Of a stretch of DNA of 64,000 nt, positions 51,989 to 63,520 are shown one piece after another. Below the pieces are notes generated by a model. That model made no database searches. It had not been told where the DNA came from and saw only the letters and a list, made by a program, of their open reading frames with translations. This stretch comes from Pohlia nutans. Its lineage: Eukaryota; Streptophyta; Bryopsida; Bryales; Mniaceae. A program made the translations under genes and the position numbers. The DNA lies in NCBI GenBank assembly GCA_022496805.1, contig CM040089.1, positions 38,486,372 to 38,550,371 of the forward strand. Direction: 5' to 3'. The first letter of the stretch is position 1. Each line of letters begins with the position of its first letter.

Positions 51989-52118
51989 CGTCTCGTCCTG
52001 CTCGGTAAAGGACGTCGCCGATTATAGTGAATGGGAGGGCTTTCCGACGTAGGTCTTTGCGTTGTTGAGAAGTCGAGTGAAGAGGAAATTCAAGATTTTT
52101 AAGGTAATTTGCAATGGC

Positions 52119-53698
52119 CTAATATCCATAATCAGCTTCGTCCTCAGAACGGGTGAGAACGTAACATTCTGCTTCGTCGGAAATTGTACCCTCAGTTGAA
52201 TCAGGTGGTGTTCCTAACTCCAATAGTAGCCTCGTATGTGATGTTCTTTGAGTTTTCATAGATTTGAAGACGAGGTCATACTGTTGTAAGGCGGCCAAAA
52301 ACCTAGCGGCTCTCCCAATCGGCTCTGTTTGCTGGATCACTCGCTTGAGATCATCGGTTTCACATTGTACGAGGGTAGGGAACTGACTGGCTAAGAGATA
52401 GTGGCGGAACTTTGTACAAGCAAATAACAGTGATACACTGAGTTTTTCGGATGGAGAGTACCGTAGTTCACAACTTGTTAAGAGCCTGCTGAGTAATATA
52501 TCGGGTGTGCTTGCCCAGCTTTGTCATTTTGCATCAGCACCGCTGCCACTGCCATGTCAAATGAGGACGGGTTGAGGATGAAGGCAACGCCCCAGTCCAG
52601 GTGCTTCATGATCGGGTCGCTTGCCAAACAACTTTTAATGTGCTCCAGAGCTTTGTCACAATTAATAGACCATTAGAATGATGAATCCTCCCTGATAAGG
52701 CTTGTGATTGGACGAGCTATTTCAGCGAGATTTTCTATGAACCTATTATGGTAGTTGATTACTCCCCATAGGATTGAGGCGCCAGCAGAATTTGATGGTA
52801 TCCCGATTTCTTGAATCCTTTTAATCTTCTCAGGATCCACCCGGAGTCCTCCCTGAAAGACAATGTGCCCTTGCAGTGGACCTTCCTCAAATCCCAACCT
52901 GCATTTCTCGGGACTAAGTGAGCACCCTTGTCCTACAAGTCTTTCAAATGTCGTTTGTACGTAGCTTGTGTGGAAGTGTCTGTCACTAAATACAACAAAA
53001 TCGTCCAGATATACCCGGATGAACCGGCCTATGTATGGCCCAAAGATATGAGTTTGGACTCTCTGGAAGGTGCCTCCTGCATTGCAAAGCCCGAAGGGCA
53101 TGCGCAGGTATGCAAACGTTCCCCAGGGGGTAGTGAAAGTAGTCTTTAGAATGTCTTCCTCATGGATCTTTACCTGGTGATAACCGCTGTACCCATCGCA
53201 AAAAGTGTACAAATCGTGGCCAGCCACATTAATATCCAACAATTCATCAATGTGAGGTAAGGGATGTCGAGCCTTCTTAGTCACTTGATTTAGGGCACGA
53301 TAGTTGACACAGATGCGCCATTTTCCGCCCTTCTTTGGTACGATGACCACGGGAGAAACCCATTCTGTGTTGCGCACTTGGGTTATGAAGCCTCCTTCCA
53401 GCAGCTTGTCGAGTTCGTCTTTCAAGATTCTCATCTTTTCTGGAGCCATTCGTTTTTGCCGTGCTCGCACCAGCTTTGCATCAGGTAGTAGCTCAATACG
53501 GTGTTCCTCAAGTGTTATGGCAGGTAGCTCGTAGTGGTGTGACACAAACAGACTTGAAAATTCTAGAACCAGCTTCTGTAACTCGTCTTTCTCGTTGTAG
53601 GACAACGTGGGTCTGAACTGTATGAGTTTGAGTAACTCTTCATGTCGGCATGGTATTACCAAGTCATCCTCCAGGTGGCTCATGGAACTAGTTAGCAC
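52119..53698 (-). pseudogene. Ty3 reverse transcriptase and RNase H (decayed)
   Basis: RT occupies 53698-52673 in one open frame: WVSPVVIVPKKGGKWRICVN, FCDGYSGYHQV (the family has DGYSGY), TPWGTFAYLRMPFGLCNA and the active-site VYLDDFVVFSD. The connected RNase H region (about 52672-52119) is broken by several stops but keeps FDMAVAAVLMQ and RAARFLAALQQYD. Confidence 0.9.
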
Positions 53699-53712
53699 TT
53701 GGGGCAGAAGGT

Positions 53713-54264
53713 CTAGGGCGTAAAATCGACTTCGGTGTCGCTGTCATTGCCGGATGAGGACCCTTCGGACGTCCAGCTTGAATCATAACCGTCATCTGAT
53801 GAATCCTCGGGCGAGCTGCTACACGCCCCTTGACGGCCAGGTATAACGGTTACGTTTACCCGATTCAGGTGTGGACCAATACGCATGTTCCCTTTTTTCC
53901 AATAGTCCACGGCTCTCACTGCCCGTAGCCATGGTCTATGAAGTATTATAGGGTAGCCTCCGCGAGTTTCAGAAATATCTAATATATGGAAATCGACTTT
54001 CACCGTGACGCCTTCTACCGTGACAGGCTGACGTGACAGCATGCCGACAAATTTCACGCACCTCTGGTCTGCTACTTTGAGCCGTAGTGAGGAGCAATGT
54101 GTGGGCGATAGTCCTAGGTCATCTACCAGCCAATTGGAGATAATATTGACTGCAGCTCCTCCGTCTACCAGGCATCCCTTGACTTCTTTCCCAGCGAGCG
54201 TGGCTTCACTACTAGAGAGTGCGTAAAAACCAAGACAAAACCAAGACACATCTGTTGAAACCAA
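53713..54264 (-). pseudogene. Ty3 aspartic protease region
   Basis: Open frame with CLVDGGAAVNIIS (the DGG variant of the protease active site seen in several plant Ty3 lineages), LRLKVADQRCVKFVG and ETRGGYPIILHRPWL. It is in the same frame as gag (positions congruent modulo 3), separated by stops. The RT follows in another frame. Confidence 0.8.
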
Positions 54265-54414
54265 CAGAGAATGGGTTTAACGTAGCAAACATATAGTTAT
54301 CTGCACAGAACCAACAAGTTTTCTCTTGGAACCAACAAGTTCCTGTTGATTTTTCGGAATCAACTGTTCCTAACTCGCACAGAACTAACAAAATTTCTGT
54401 TGATTTTGTGCGGG

Positions 54415-55818
54415 TTAGGAACCCCATTTGTCTAGTAGTGCTTGTACTTGGGGGGATCTCATATCGTCACGGATCGAGTCCGTGACTCTAACCTCTGCCA
54501 AGGTGAGCGGGTTTCTCTTGGTGCTGACGCCTTGCCTCAATTCTCTCCTCAAAGAAGGGCAACGTGCTATGAGTTGACCCACGGTGATGTTTGCGGGTTG
54601 GCGGCTGAGGTCGGCGATTATAGAGTAATCTCGTTGGTCCTTACTTATCAGCATGTCCTCGGTCCCGATTCTTCTGCGGCGGCATTTCTCCGACCCTTTG
54701 TTGGGGGTATCGAGGGCCTTGCCTTTTCTTCTTTTGTGGTGTGCCCGTATTGGTGGTTCCAGGTCTTGCAAGGGTCGATCCCTCTTCACTGCCATGACCT
54801 CCTGAGCTCGTTCATTTGTTCTTAACTAGCGGTTGTCAACTTCCAAGAGGTTGATCTCGGCGAGTTTAACCCCTGAAACGGGTACCCCTTCTGCTCCACG
54901 AGTGCGTGAACTTTCTCCCTCGGGGCAGTCAGTCTTGTAATGCCCCTTTTTCCCGCATCCGTGACAAGTGATGAATTGGACGGATCTTGTCGGGGGCGGA
55001 CGTTCTTGCGCGGGACTCTTGTTTCGCAGATTTTGCCCTTGGACCAAGAATAGTTTCAGATCTTTGAATTCTTCCACTAACCTGGTTACCACTAGATTCT
55101 CGGTCTGAGTCCCGCTTTGAATCGGCGTTGGGGTTTGGCGGCTTGGGGTGGTCGGAAGAGCAGGTGTGACGGCAATGCAAGCAGTAGGAATGGGTAGGGG
55201 CACCACGGTGGGTAGTGCCATGTCGGCGAGGTTAGCCTCTTTCTTCTGTGCCTATAAAATTGCCGCTTCAATGGTCTCTAGTTCCTTCCATGATACAATT
55301 TCTTGTATCGGCGGTATCAAGCCCCTGACAAAAGCTCTTAGCACTAATTCATCAATACTGGTGATTGAAACGACTGAGCTCGCCGATGTTTGACCTGATG
55401 CTTCTTCCGCGCTTGGAACTCTTCTTAAGCTTCTCAAGATGCGTGAGCGAACCTCCTTGAGCCTGGTGACAAATTCGCACACATTTTCGGACGCTGCTCC
55501 GGTGGTATCCGTTCTTTGTCTCATCATGTTGAGAGTTCCCAGCAGGGCTTGGTAACTTTCTTTTTCTTGAAATTCGTTTAACAGTGCTTTGGTAAGAGCA
55601 TGCCAACTGGATTTGACTTCGTCAGTCTGCTCGTCGTACCACCATGATGCCTTGTCATCTAGGTGGATAGGGAGCATTTCAAGCCAGGCTTGTTCATCCC
55701 GGTCTCCATTGGCCATACACGCACGCTTGAACTGCCTGAGGAATTTCTTAGGATCAACTTTGCTTGCACCGTCAAAGACTGGTATCATCACCATGGTGAT
55801 TCCTCTTTGCTTCTTCAA
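54415..55818 (-). pseudogene. Ty3 gag with zinc knuckle and linker
   Basis: It starts at 55818 with a retrotransposon gag domain (FDGASKVDPKKFLRQFKRAC, ASWWYDEQ, LTKALLNEF). One in-frame stop lies near 55250. The next stretch carries the CCHC knuckle CHGCGKKGHYKTDC (about 54980-54939). A further stop near 54824 is followed by the basic linker (HHKRRKGKALDTPNKGSEK) to 54415. The same frame persists over 1.4 kb, so the stops are recent point changes. Confidence 0.85.
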
Positions 55819-55940
55819 GTCTGAATGTGGTTGTGCTGCAAATAAGCTCCCTTGGTATATCGGATTACTTTGAGGCTCGGGCGGGTCGAGGGATTTGGAG
55901 AGCTCGTTAGTCTAGATATATTTGCAATGCATGCAAATTT

Positions 55941-56348
55941 TCACTTGCGGCTTTTGATCTTAGAGAACTCGTCAACTTTGGTGTTTTGCTCTCGTGGGAT
56001 GTGAGTGATGCTGACGGACTCGAACTGCGACTTCAGTGTCTCCACAGTTTGGTGATACGATATCAGGTTTTTTGCTTTGATCCGCCAGTCTTCTACTACT
56101 TGCTTGCACACAAACAGTGAATCTCCTGAAACTGACAAGTGAGTAATCCCCTTCCCTTTAGCTATTTCAAGCCTTGCTATCAAGGCCGCGTATTCCGATT
56201 GGTTGCAAGTAAGGTTGTTTCCCAAGTCTTTGTGGTATTTATCTTGTTTCCCGCTTTGGTCTTCTAGTATTACTCCTGCCCCTGATCCTGCCTCTCTGGA
56301 GCACGACCCATCAAAATATAGCTTCCATTCATTCTTTTCGTCGGTCAT
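55941..56348 (-). CDS. Additional RNase H domain upstream of gag
   Basis: A 135-codon open frame, intact, in the same orientation as the Ty3 element but 5' of gag. It matches the RNase HI-like domain of plant retroelements: WKLYFDGSCSREAGSGAGV (first Asp), NQSEYAALIA (Glu), VSGDSLFVCKQV (Asp) and HIPREQNTKVDEFS (last Asp). The element already has the usual RNase H after RT, so this is a second, differently placed copy. In Tat/Ogre-type elements the extra RNase H normally sits between RNase H and integrase. It could also be a piece of another inserted element. Confidence 0.8.
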   Translation of the reverse strand: MTDEKNEWKLYFDGSCSREAGSGAGVILEDQSGKQDKYHKDLGNNLTCNQSEYAALIARLEIAKGKGITHLSVSGDSLFVCKQVVEDWRIKAKNLISYHQTVETLKSQFESVSITHIPREQNTKVDEFSKIKSRK

Positions 56349-56774
56349 ATTAGGAAAACAAGTGTAATTTTACATTGTGAGTTCTCTTTCAGTTCACATC
56401 CGGGCATGATTTCTATTCTGGTGTGCAACTCAAGTTGTGAGTTCTATTGCTTATAATGGTACACTGGTGCGAATCTGAGGCTCAATCTGCAAATCTGCCA
56501 GCTTCGTCGTTGTCTGGTCGAAGATTGCACCATCCCCGTCCAGACATTGCAATTAAGAATATATAAATATTCTAATAAGTTAATTCTTTTGCCGAACGTA
56601 TCCACTGGTGCATAATCTCCTCAACCAAGGTAGAGTACTGCAATCTTCACAAAATCACATTCGTCTTTGAGATTAAGTTTCATTCCACAATGATTGTTCG
56701 ATCCAGTTGATGAAGTGAGATCGCTCAAGTGTTGAAAAACTACCACGGGCTCGAAATCCGCAGTTCTGGCTGCA

Positions 56775-57500
56775 TGTGCAAACGACACCGACTGTGGGCA
56801 CCAGTCACACTTCCGAAGAATTCAGCAAAGACAGTTATTAATTTGTTATTAAATTAATTTATTAATTTATTAACAGAGAATCTCACGGGCTACATGGTCT
56901 CAACTCCCAGAAGGCCAAATAAGAATAATCTAGTTCCTGGTCCTGTGCAAAAACAGAGATCTAAGCAAATTCAGTGCGCGTCCTCTTCTTGAATTTCTCC
57001 GTATTGAATCCAAGTATGATTTACTATTTCGCACTCAATGATTTTTCTCCTTTTGCCATCTAAGTTCTGACGCATCATCCCTCGGATAACTACTGCGTCT
57101 GGGTCCGTGAGATCATAAGGATCGGAATTTCTTTGTGCTATTCTTCGGAGGAGGTTACGTAAAACAATCATTAATTCCTGGTCGGACAACGGATGACCGG
57201 GCATTTTTTATTTTATTTTATTTTATTTTGCCTCCTTCATATCTCTCTCATCACCATCACGCTTGCGTTCATCAATGCGTTTCTATCTTCGTTGCCGTAT
57301 CCGGCGGCTTACTGCCTTCTCTAGTCAACTGCAGCTAGCTGCCTGAAGTGAGAATTTTCTTTTTCATAAAAAAATATAAAAGAAAAATCGGCTTCGAATC
57401 AGTTCATTTCTTCGACAAAGAACTTCAAGAGAATGTTCACGTTGACTCCAGAACGCTCGAACTTCTCTCAGTGTTGGCACCAGTCACACGCGTGTACCAC
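56775..57500. repeat. Repeated GGCACCAGTCACAC motif, about 705 bp apart
   Basis: GGCACCAGTCACAC occurs at about 56788 and 57494 with unrelated flanks. It could mark duplicated edges of an LTR or leader segment. No primer-binding site was identified with confidence. Confidence 0.3.
56971..57204 (-). CDS. Unrecognised 77-codon leader ORF
   Basis: Open frame in the Ty3 leader region with SDQELMIVLRNLLRRIAQR and DAVVIRGMMRQ. It is charged and helix-prone, and I recognise no family. It may be a leader ORF of the Ty3 element or a chance frame. Confidence 0.3.
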   Translation of the reverse strand: MPGHPLSDQELMIVLRNLLRRIAQRNSDPYDLTDPDAVVIRGMMRQNLDGKRRKIIECEIVNHTWIQYGEIQEEDAH

Positions 57501-57821
57501 CGTTTCGGCCCCCTTTTCAAGTCAACATGACGTGATACAAAACGATGAACTACAATCTCAAAAATCCTACAGTGGAGCGATTGTCCAACAACGTAGCGAC
57601 ACAGCTATCTTTAGAAACCAAATCGGAAATGCAGCTCTCACAAACTCCAGAAAGTTCCAAAAACGTGTGACTGCTGTAGCATCAAGGTCTCGTCATAAAC
57701 CCACAGCCCAACAATAACATGTTTACACCAGTACAAGCAAATTATGCTTCGCCTTCTCATCACGCGCCGGCACCAATTCCGAGAGTTCTTGGAACAATCA
57801 CCAGCAGCTGCTGATTCTTGC

Positions 57822-58052
57822 TCACTTCTTCTGACAATTTGTGCAAGTGGTCGCTTTCGAGGTTATGCCGGACCGGGTGCTCTCGTTATACTTGCGGTGT
57901 AGCTCGTCACCGAGCTCCTTCAAGTGCTCAAAGATTGACGCATGCTCCTCGTTCCACAGCGGGGTCTCCACTACTTTGAAAAGGTGATTAAAGACGCGGC
58001 TATAACTTCCTACCTGATTGCGAAAAAACGGAAAACGGGCTCTCAGGAACAC
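57822..58052 (-). other. Unrecognised 76-codon ORF next to the inverted LTR end
   Basis: Reads SRVFNHLFKVVETPLWNEEH and FEHLKELGDELHRKYNE, with a terminal CTNCQKK. The composition looks protein-like but I know no family. It lies between the gag side and the inverted LTR piece. Confidence 0.25.
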
Positions 58053-58112
58053 AAGGTCTCATAACGCCACTCGTCTACAGATATGCTCATAAGATGACGA
58101 TGAAGCAGACGC

Positions 58113-58336
58113 ATCCCTCTCTTTCTCGGTTTTCTTATTCTCTTCTTGTGGAGTGGACGGCCTCTCAGTTATAGAGATATGCCTGAGCTCTTCTTCTGTA
58201 CTCGCTCTTTGATATGAATAAAGTGGTGAACTTACTTGCAATTGTCTATCTGCTAAGGAGTTGTATCGGGAGTATCAGAGTTTCGTATTCAGAGAGTACG
58301 GAGCAAGTGTGCTTTGGGAATTTTACATGCATTTCA
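58113..58336 (+). repeat. Inverted LTR segment at the right end of the Ty3 insertion
   Basis: 224 bp equal to the complement of 50379-50602 with about six mismatches. It ends ACATGCATTTCA followed by GTAC. Orientation is plus, opposite to the left LTR and to the gag-pol frames. Confidence 0.88.
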
Positions 58337-58340
58337 GTAC

Positions 58341-58980
58341 TCCTACCCATTCATGATGGTGAATTTTCTATCCAATTGCCCGTGCAACCCGACATGTCTC
58401 ACCATGCTCAATTCCTAGCAAATACATATCATCGCCGCGGGAGGCATGACCTACCCTCATCAATAGCAACCACCCGTAGTGGTCGCATCAGCCTTGTTCT
58501 TTCTCGACTACAAGAGTACCAACTCCATGCCGTAGACGTGATTCCTATCATTGGCCTGCCTTCATATGTTCACGAAGCACTTGAGCATCTTGGGTGGAGA
58601 GAAGCAATGACGAATGAATTGGAGTCCATTTACAAAAACCACACATGGGATCTTGTACCGCTTCCCACTCACAAAAAGGCAATTGCAATGAAGTGGATTT
58701 ACAGAATCAAGACCAACGCTAATGGGACCCCCGCCAAACTCAAGGCTAGGCTTGTAGCCAAAGGTTTCTAGCAGAAAGAAGGCGCCGATTATAGCGAAAC
58801 TTTCTCACCAGTAGTCAAGTGGAACACATTGCAAAGCCTAGTGGCCCTAGCAGGACACTAAAGATGAAAGATTTTTCACTTGGATGTAAAGATGGCCTTC
58901 CTTAACAGCGTCATTGAAGAAGATATTTATGTATCAACCCCGCCTGGCTTCGAGTCCTCCTAGTCGGGCAACTATGCGTG
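58341..58980 (+). pseudogene. copia reverse transcriptase N-terminal part (decayed)
   Basis: Resumes the copia polyprotein to the right of the Ty3 insertion. Blocks are HLGWREAMTNELESIYKNHT, WDLVPLPTHKKAI and KWIYRIKTNANGTPAKLKAR, then after TAG QKEGADYSETFSPVVKWNTL, and after another stop FHLDVKMAFLNSVIEEDIYV. It is lost before the YVDD motif; the rest of RT, RNase H and the 3' LTR are absent. Confidence 0.88.
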
Positions 58981-60484
58981 CAGTTTTTTGAGTTAGTACT
59001 TTAAGGAGTTTAAATGGAATAAGTGTAATCTGGTGTGGAAACAATATATAAGTGGAATTTATTTTGAAACTGTGTCATTATGTTGTATTGGTGGTTTTGA
59101 GCATATTAATTTGGGTATGATATGTTGTGTGGAGATTGTGAGACAGCGAGGATTTGGTTGTTATGAATTAAGGCCCAGTGGAATTATATGGATGTTGGTT
59201 GTGTTCTGTGTGGAGAATAATATCCAGTGGAGTGCTGTGAGGAATTTAAAGCCAGTGGATTTGAGATCCATTAAAACTTGTATTTGCACAATGTAAGTGT
59301 TGTTAGGAAATTAGTTACTCAAATCAACATGACATTGCTAGAGAAAAACATGAAAGTAATTGAAGAATGGAAATTTATACAACCGATTGGAGATTGAAGA
59401 CCGTGGGTATTTGCAAACAATGGAGAAGGAAGAGAACAGTGAGAAGATGAACCTAAAAGAAAATAATTGCTTTGAGAGATTAAAAAAATATGAAAACAGA
59501 ATATAAACAATTATAAAAAGGTAGTGGGAAATTAAATATGGATGAGAGTAAAAAACTAAAAATGATGTGGGAAGTTCAAAACACCAATTGAAGTTTGATA
59601 AATTAATTGGAAGTATAATTGGAGAGGAAAAATAAAATAATTAAAAAAAAGAGTAAACCATATAGAAAACGGCAATCCAGTGGGTTCGCCAGTGGGGTGT
59701 GTATTGATTGCATGTGGGAAATTGTGAACCTACTGGAAAGAGAGTGACAATTATAAAGTTACAATACCTAGTGGGAGTGAGAAATCCGTAGGAATTATTG
59801 AGTCTAAGAAATTATTAATAATTATTGAGAACTGTAATATAAATTACACAAGGAAAAATTAATATAATTCATACAAGCAAGAATTAATCTGTGTAAGAGT
59901 GATTGATATATTAGCCAACGGGAAGTTAAACTGGAAGGAGTGAAAAATGAAAATCCAAAGGAAGATTGTAGAAAAGAAGATGAAAGAGACATAGTGAAGA
60001 CAACTATTTATAATTAATTATAGGGATTTTGAGATAGAGAGATGATGCAACAAAAAGCATCTTAATACTTAGTTATTAAACCAATGGAGGAATGCAAGTA
60101 TTGCAAAGTGTCATGTGGAAGAAGATGTGTACCACTAGGGAAATCAAATCAGTGGAGTTAAAGACCAACAAGGGAAGTTAGAGAGTTCCAGTAGAGAGCT
60201 AAAGTGGGATAACAACTCCAAAGGTAGAAGTATCCAAGTTGGAGACTGCAAATATCTAGATTCTCACAACAAATACTTCTTAGGATACATTTTGATAATA
60301 GTTGAGTGAATTCCTAGTGGTAATTAACATAATTTGGAATTTAATTGCTATCATAGACCTTAGGTGATTATAGGAAATTCTATTATTATTAATCTTCATC
60401 CCATTAATTCACCTCCCTAGCGTTCGAACTTAAATCGAGTTGATAAAATATTAATTTTAATTGGATTTAATGTCTACTAATAGT
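58981..60484. other. AT-rich stretch, nothing recognised
   Basis: Short CCAGTGGA-like motifs recur irregularly between about 59160 and 59780. No supported ORF, and no LTR of the copia element found. Confidence 0.45.
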
Positions 60485-61724
60485 TTCACTCTCTAATGTT
60501 TCAAATCTTGCATCCAATGATCAAATTTCATTGAGATTGAAAATCTCTATAGGAATGGTATTTCAATAGCCCAACAAGTTACAAAAATAATACGGTGTAC
60601 CTATTCTAAACAACCTAATGTTGAATTAGACATCAAGGGCTATAAGGAGCTTGAGAACTCTTGTGTCATAATGGAGAGAAATACAATAATTGGCATTTTA
60701 TGTCATGATTATTTCTTTTGTGAAAATTTTGAAGAATGTTTCAAGTTATTACTCTACATTTATGAATAAGGGGGAATTGTGCCTAGAGACAAATCCAATT
60801 GGGAGGAGATATGGTAATGTGCGGATGACATCATGACAAGCTATTGCACAATCCACGAATATATGCTCAATCAAATTAGAAGAACAGAGCCAAAAAAGCT
60901 ACCAATAGTGAATTGCATAGAAGAAGAGGAAAAATCTGTGACCAAGTTATGAATCTCCTAAACAAACATTTTAATTCATGGATATCACCTTTAGAGGCTA
61001 TACGATCCTCGTGGATTCCTCCAAAATGGAGGAGAATGGGATCCACTCCTTTTATAACTATGGTTGTTTCCAAGAATTATTGTATTCATGCACAAGATGA
61101 TGCCAATGATTTTGGGATGAGATTCATCATGTAGTTTTAACCGCCATATTTGTAAAAAGAGTGGATCCCATTCTCCTCCATTTTGAAGGAATCCACGAGG
61201 ATCGTATAGCCTCTAAAGGTGATATCCATGAATTAAAATGTTTGTTTAGGAGATTCATAGTTTGGTCACAAATTTTTCCTCTTCTTCTATGCAATTCACT
61301 ATTGGTAGCTTTTTTGGCTCTGTTCTTCTAAATTGATTGAGCATATATTCGTGGATTGTGCAATTGCTTGTCATGATGCCATCCGCACATTCCCATATCT
61401 CCTCCCAATCGAGCTTTGTCTCTAGACACAATTCCCCCTTATTCATAAATGTAGAGTAATAACTTGAAACATTCTTCAAAATTTTCACAAAAGAAATAAT
61501 CATGACATAAAATGCCAATTATTGTATTTCTCTCCATTATGACACAAGAGTTCTCAAGATCCTTATAGCCCTTGATGTCTAACTCAACATTAGGTTGTTT
61601 AGAATAGGTACACCGTATTATTTTTGTAACTTGTTGGGCTATTGAAATACCATTCCTATAGAGATTTTCAATCTCAATGAAATTTGATCATTGGATGCAA
61701 GATTTGAAACATTTGAGAGTGAAG
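60485..61724. mobile_element. 1.24-kb foldback with arms of about 584 bp
   Basis: The left arm 60485-61068 is the inverted complement of the right arm 61142-61724, with scattered substitutions. The loop is 61069-61141. The outer pair is TTCACTCTC-AATGTTTCAAA and its complement; the inner pair is GGGATCCACTC and its complement. Read outward from the loop's far side (minus strand of the right arm), an ORF of 87 codons (61518-61255) contains LDWEEIWECADGIM and RRTEPKKLPIVN. The left arm encodes the same with stops. I recognise no family. A transcript would form a long double strand. Confidence 0.85.
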
Positions 61725-62245
61725 CAAGAGAAATAACTACATTTTTTGAAGTATAAGGTTGTGAATCCATTTCTAGATAATTAATAGCAACATAAGGGAT
61801 GGAGTGCTCTGTAGCTACATATGCAAGATGAGTAGCATGATGGATGGATGTAGATTCCAAAATGTGTTCTTTTTCTCCAAATCCCTCTAGTTAAAAATTG
61901 TTTTTTGTCTCTTTATATTTACACCATCCAAACAAGAATCAAATCTCTGCAAATGAAGATTATTTCTATGATTATTCCCTTTCACATGACTCAACGATGA
62001 ATTATTGTCAGTATGCTTTGTGTGACATGTCTTATGTATTCTAGCAAACACATGTGCAAGTGGCATTTTGCAAAGACACAAAGCCGTTGATTGTGGTAGT
62101 GTTTTGTAAATCCTCTTCTCAAAAATAAAAGATTACTTTTAAGACCAAAATACATTGAAATAAAATTAAAAAGTAGATCCCGCTCCATAAATGAATTTGA
62201 GTTTGTATAAGACAATGAAAGAGGGGCAACACTCAACCTATAAAT
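61725..62245. other. AT-rich stretch, nothing recognised
   Basis: No supported gene. The minus-strand frame of the right foldback arm extends a little into this stretch (to 61860) without a recognisable motif. Confidence 0.4.
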
Positions 62246-62420
62246 AACCCGAATTAAAGTAAAAGACGACTAATACCATATTCGTTTTACTTTAATCCAA
62301 ATTAAAATAAAAGACAATCAATGCAATATTTGTTTTACTTTAACCCAAACTAAAGTAAAAGACGACTAATACCATATTTGTTTTACTTTAACCCAAATTA
62401 AAATGAAAGACGATCAGCAC
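62246..62420. repeat. 48-bp minisatellite, about 3.6 copies
   Basis: The period is 48 bp (unit starts near 62248, 62296, 62344, 62392). Each unit holds AAAGTAAAAGACGACTAAT and TTTGTTTTACTTTA, which are partly inverted to each other. Confidence 0.85.
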
Positions 62421-62639
62421 ATATATAATGCTTTGGCTTTGTCAATGGACCATCTCTTTGTTTTTGCTTTGATCTTAAATGTGGTTGCCTTCGATATTCT
62501 AGAGCTCATTTGGTATTGATAATGATTGGTTCGAAAAAGTTTAGATTATGATTTGAGAATTTAGTGATATTTTGTATGGATTTAAAGGATGAGTGTCCTT
62601 TTGTTGTAGATTTTACAATCGAGTTGGTTTAGTTTGCAT

Positions 62640-62825
62640 TGAATTGAGTAATTGTTAGTAATATGATTTGACATTTGAGGTAATTTGACTTTGTCTATTT
62701 AATTTGGCCAATTTGGCTTTTGCTAATTTGGCTTGGTTAATTTGGCTTCTTCTAATTTAATTTTGTTGATTTAACTTGGCTAATTTGGCTTTTCCTAATT
62801 TAACTTTGCTAATTTAACTTAGTTA
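62640..62825. repeat. Degenerate TTTGGCTAATTTGGCTT repeats
   Basis: Irregular copies of TAATTTGGCTT and TAATTTAACTT, 10-20 bp apart. Confidence 0.6.
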
Positions 62826-63301
62826 TTTTCAATATTGAATTGAGCTGAATTGAAAATTTGAATTAAATTGAATTCAAGTTTTGAAAATTGATTTGAATTG
62901 AAATTAAAGAAAAGCTGGATTAACTTGAAATTTGAATTGGATTTACTTGAAAGCAGTATTTTCTTTTCTGGCTATATTTTGCCAGATTTCTCTACAAAAT
63001 ATGGCATTTCTCTTTCGTTAAGGAAAAAAATGATAAAATTTTGAATTTTTTCGCTAGATTTTCTCTATAGTTTTTGTGAAGACAGCCAGATTTTGTGAAG
63101 AAAACTACGAAAATATGAAGAAATTCTATCAAAATATGATTGTAAGCTTAAGATTTTGCCAAATATTCTTTTCCAATTTTTTTACGTCGCTAGTTAGGCT
63201 TCAAGGAAAAAAACACAGAAAAACACTACTTGAAAGAGAAATTGGATTGACTTGAAAGCATTTTTCAATTGAGTATAAACCAAAATTGAATTGAATTGAA
63301 G

Positions 63302-63520
63302 CCTAAAATTGAATTGAATTGAAAGCATATTTTAATTGAATAGAAAGCAAAATTGTAGAGAATTGAATTGAAGGCCAAAATTGAATTGAATTGAAAGCAT
63401 GTTTTAGTTGAATAGAAAGCAAAACTGTATAGAATTGAATTGAATGCTAAAATTGAATTGAATTGAAAGCATATTTTAATTGAATAAAAGCCAATTTTAA
63501 TTGAATTGATGGATACAATA
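63302..63520. repeat. 72-bp minisatellite, about 3 copies
   Basis: The unit carries AAAATTGAATTGAATTGAAA and AGCATATTTTAATTGAATAG, with starts near 63305, 63377 and 63449. Flanked by looser TTGAA repeats from about 62840 to 63620. Confidence 0.85.

Larger units (their letters stand above)
50379..58336 (-). mobile_element. Ty3/gypsy retrotransposon nested in the copia element, ends inverted
   Basis: A 7958-bp insertion with minus-strand order RNase H - gag - protease - RT - RNase H - integrase. It is flanked by GTAC on both sides (50375-50378 and 58337-58340), a plausible 4-bp target duplication, and starts TG and ends CA. The outer 224 bp at each end are about 97 percent identical but in opposite orientation, where a normal element would have direct LTRs. 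All reading frames carry stops or shifts. Confidence 0.85.
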
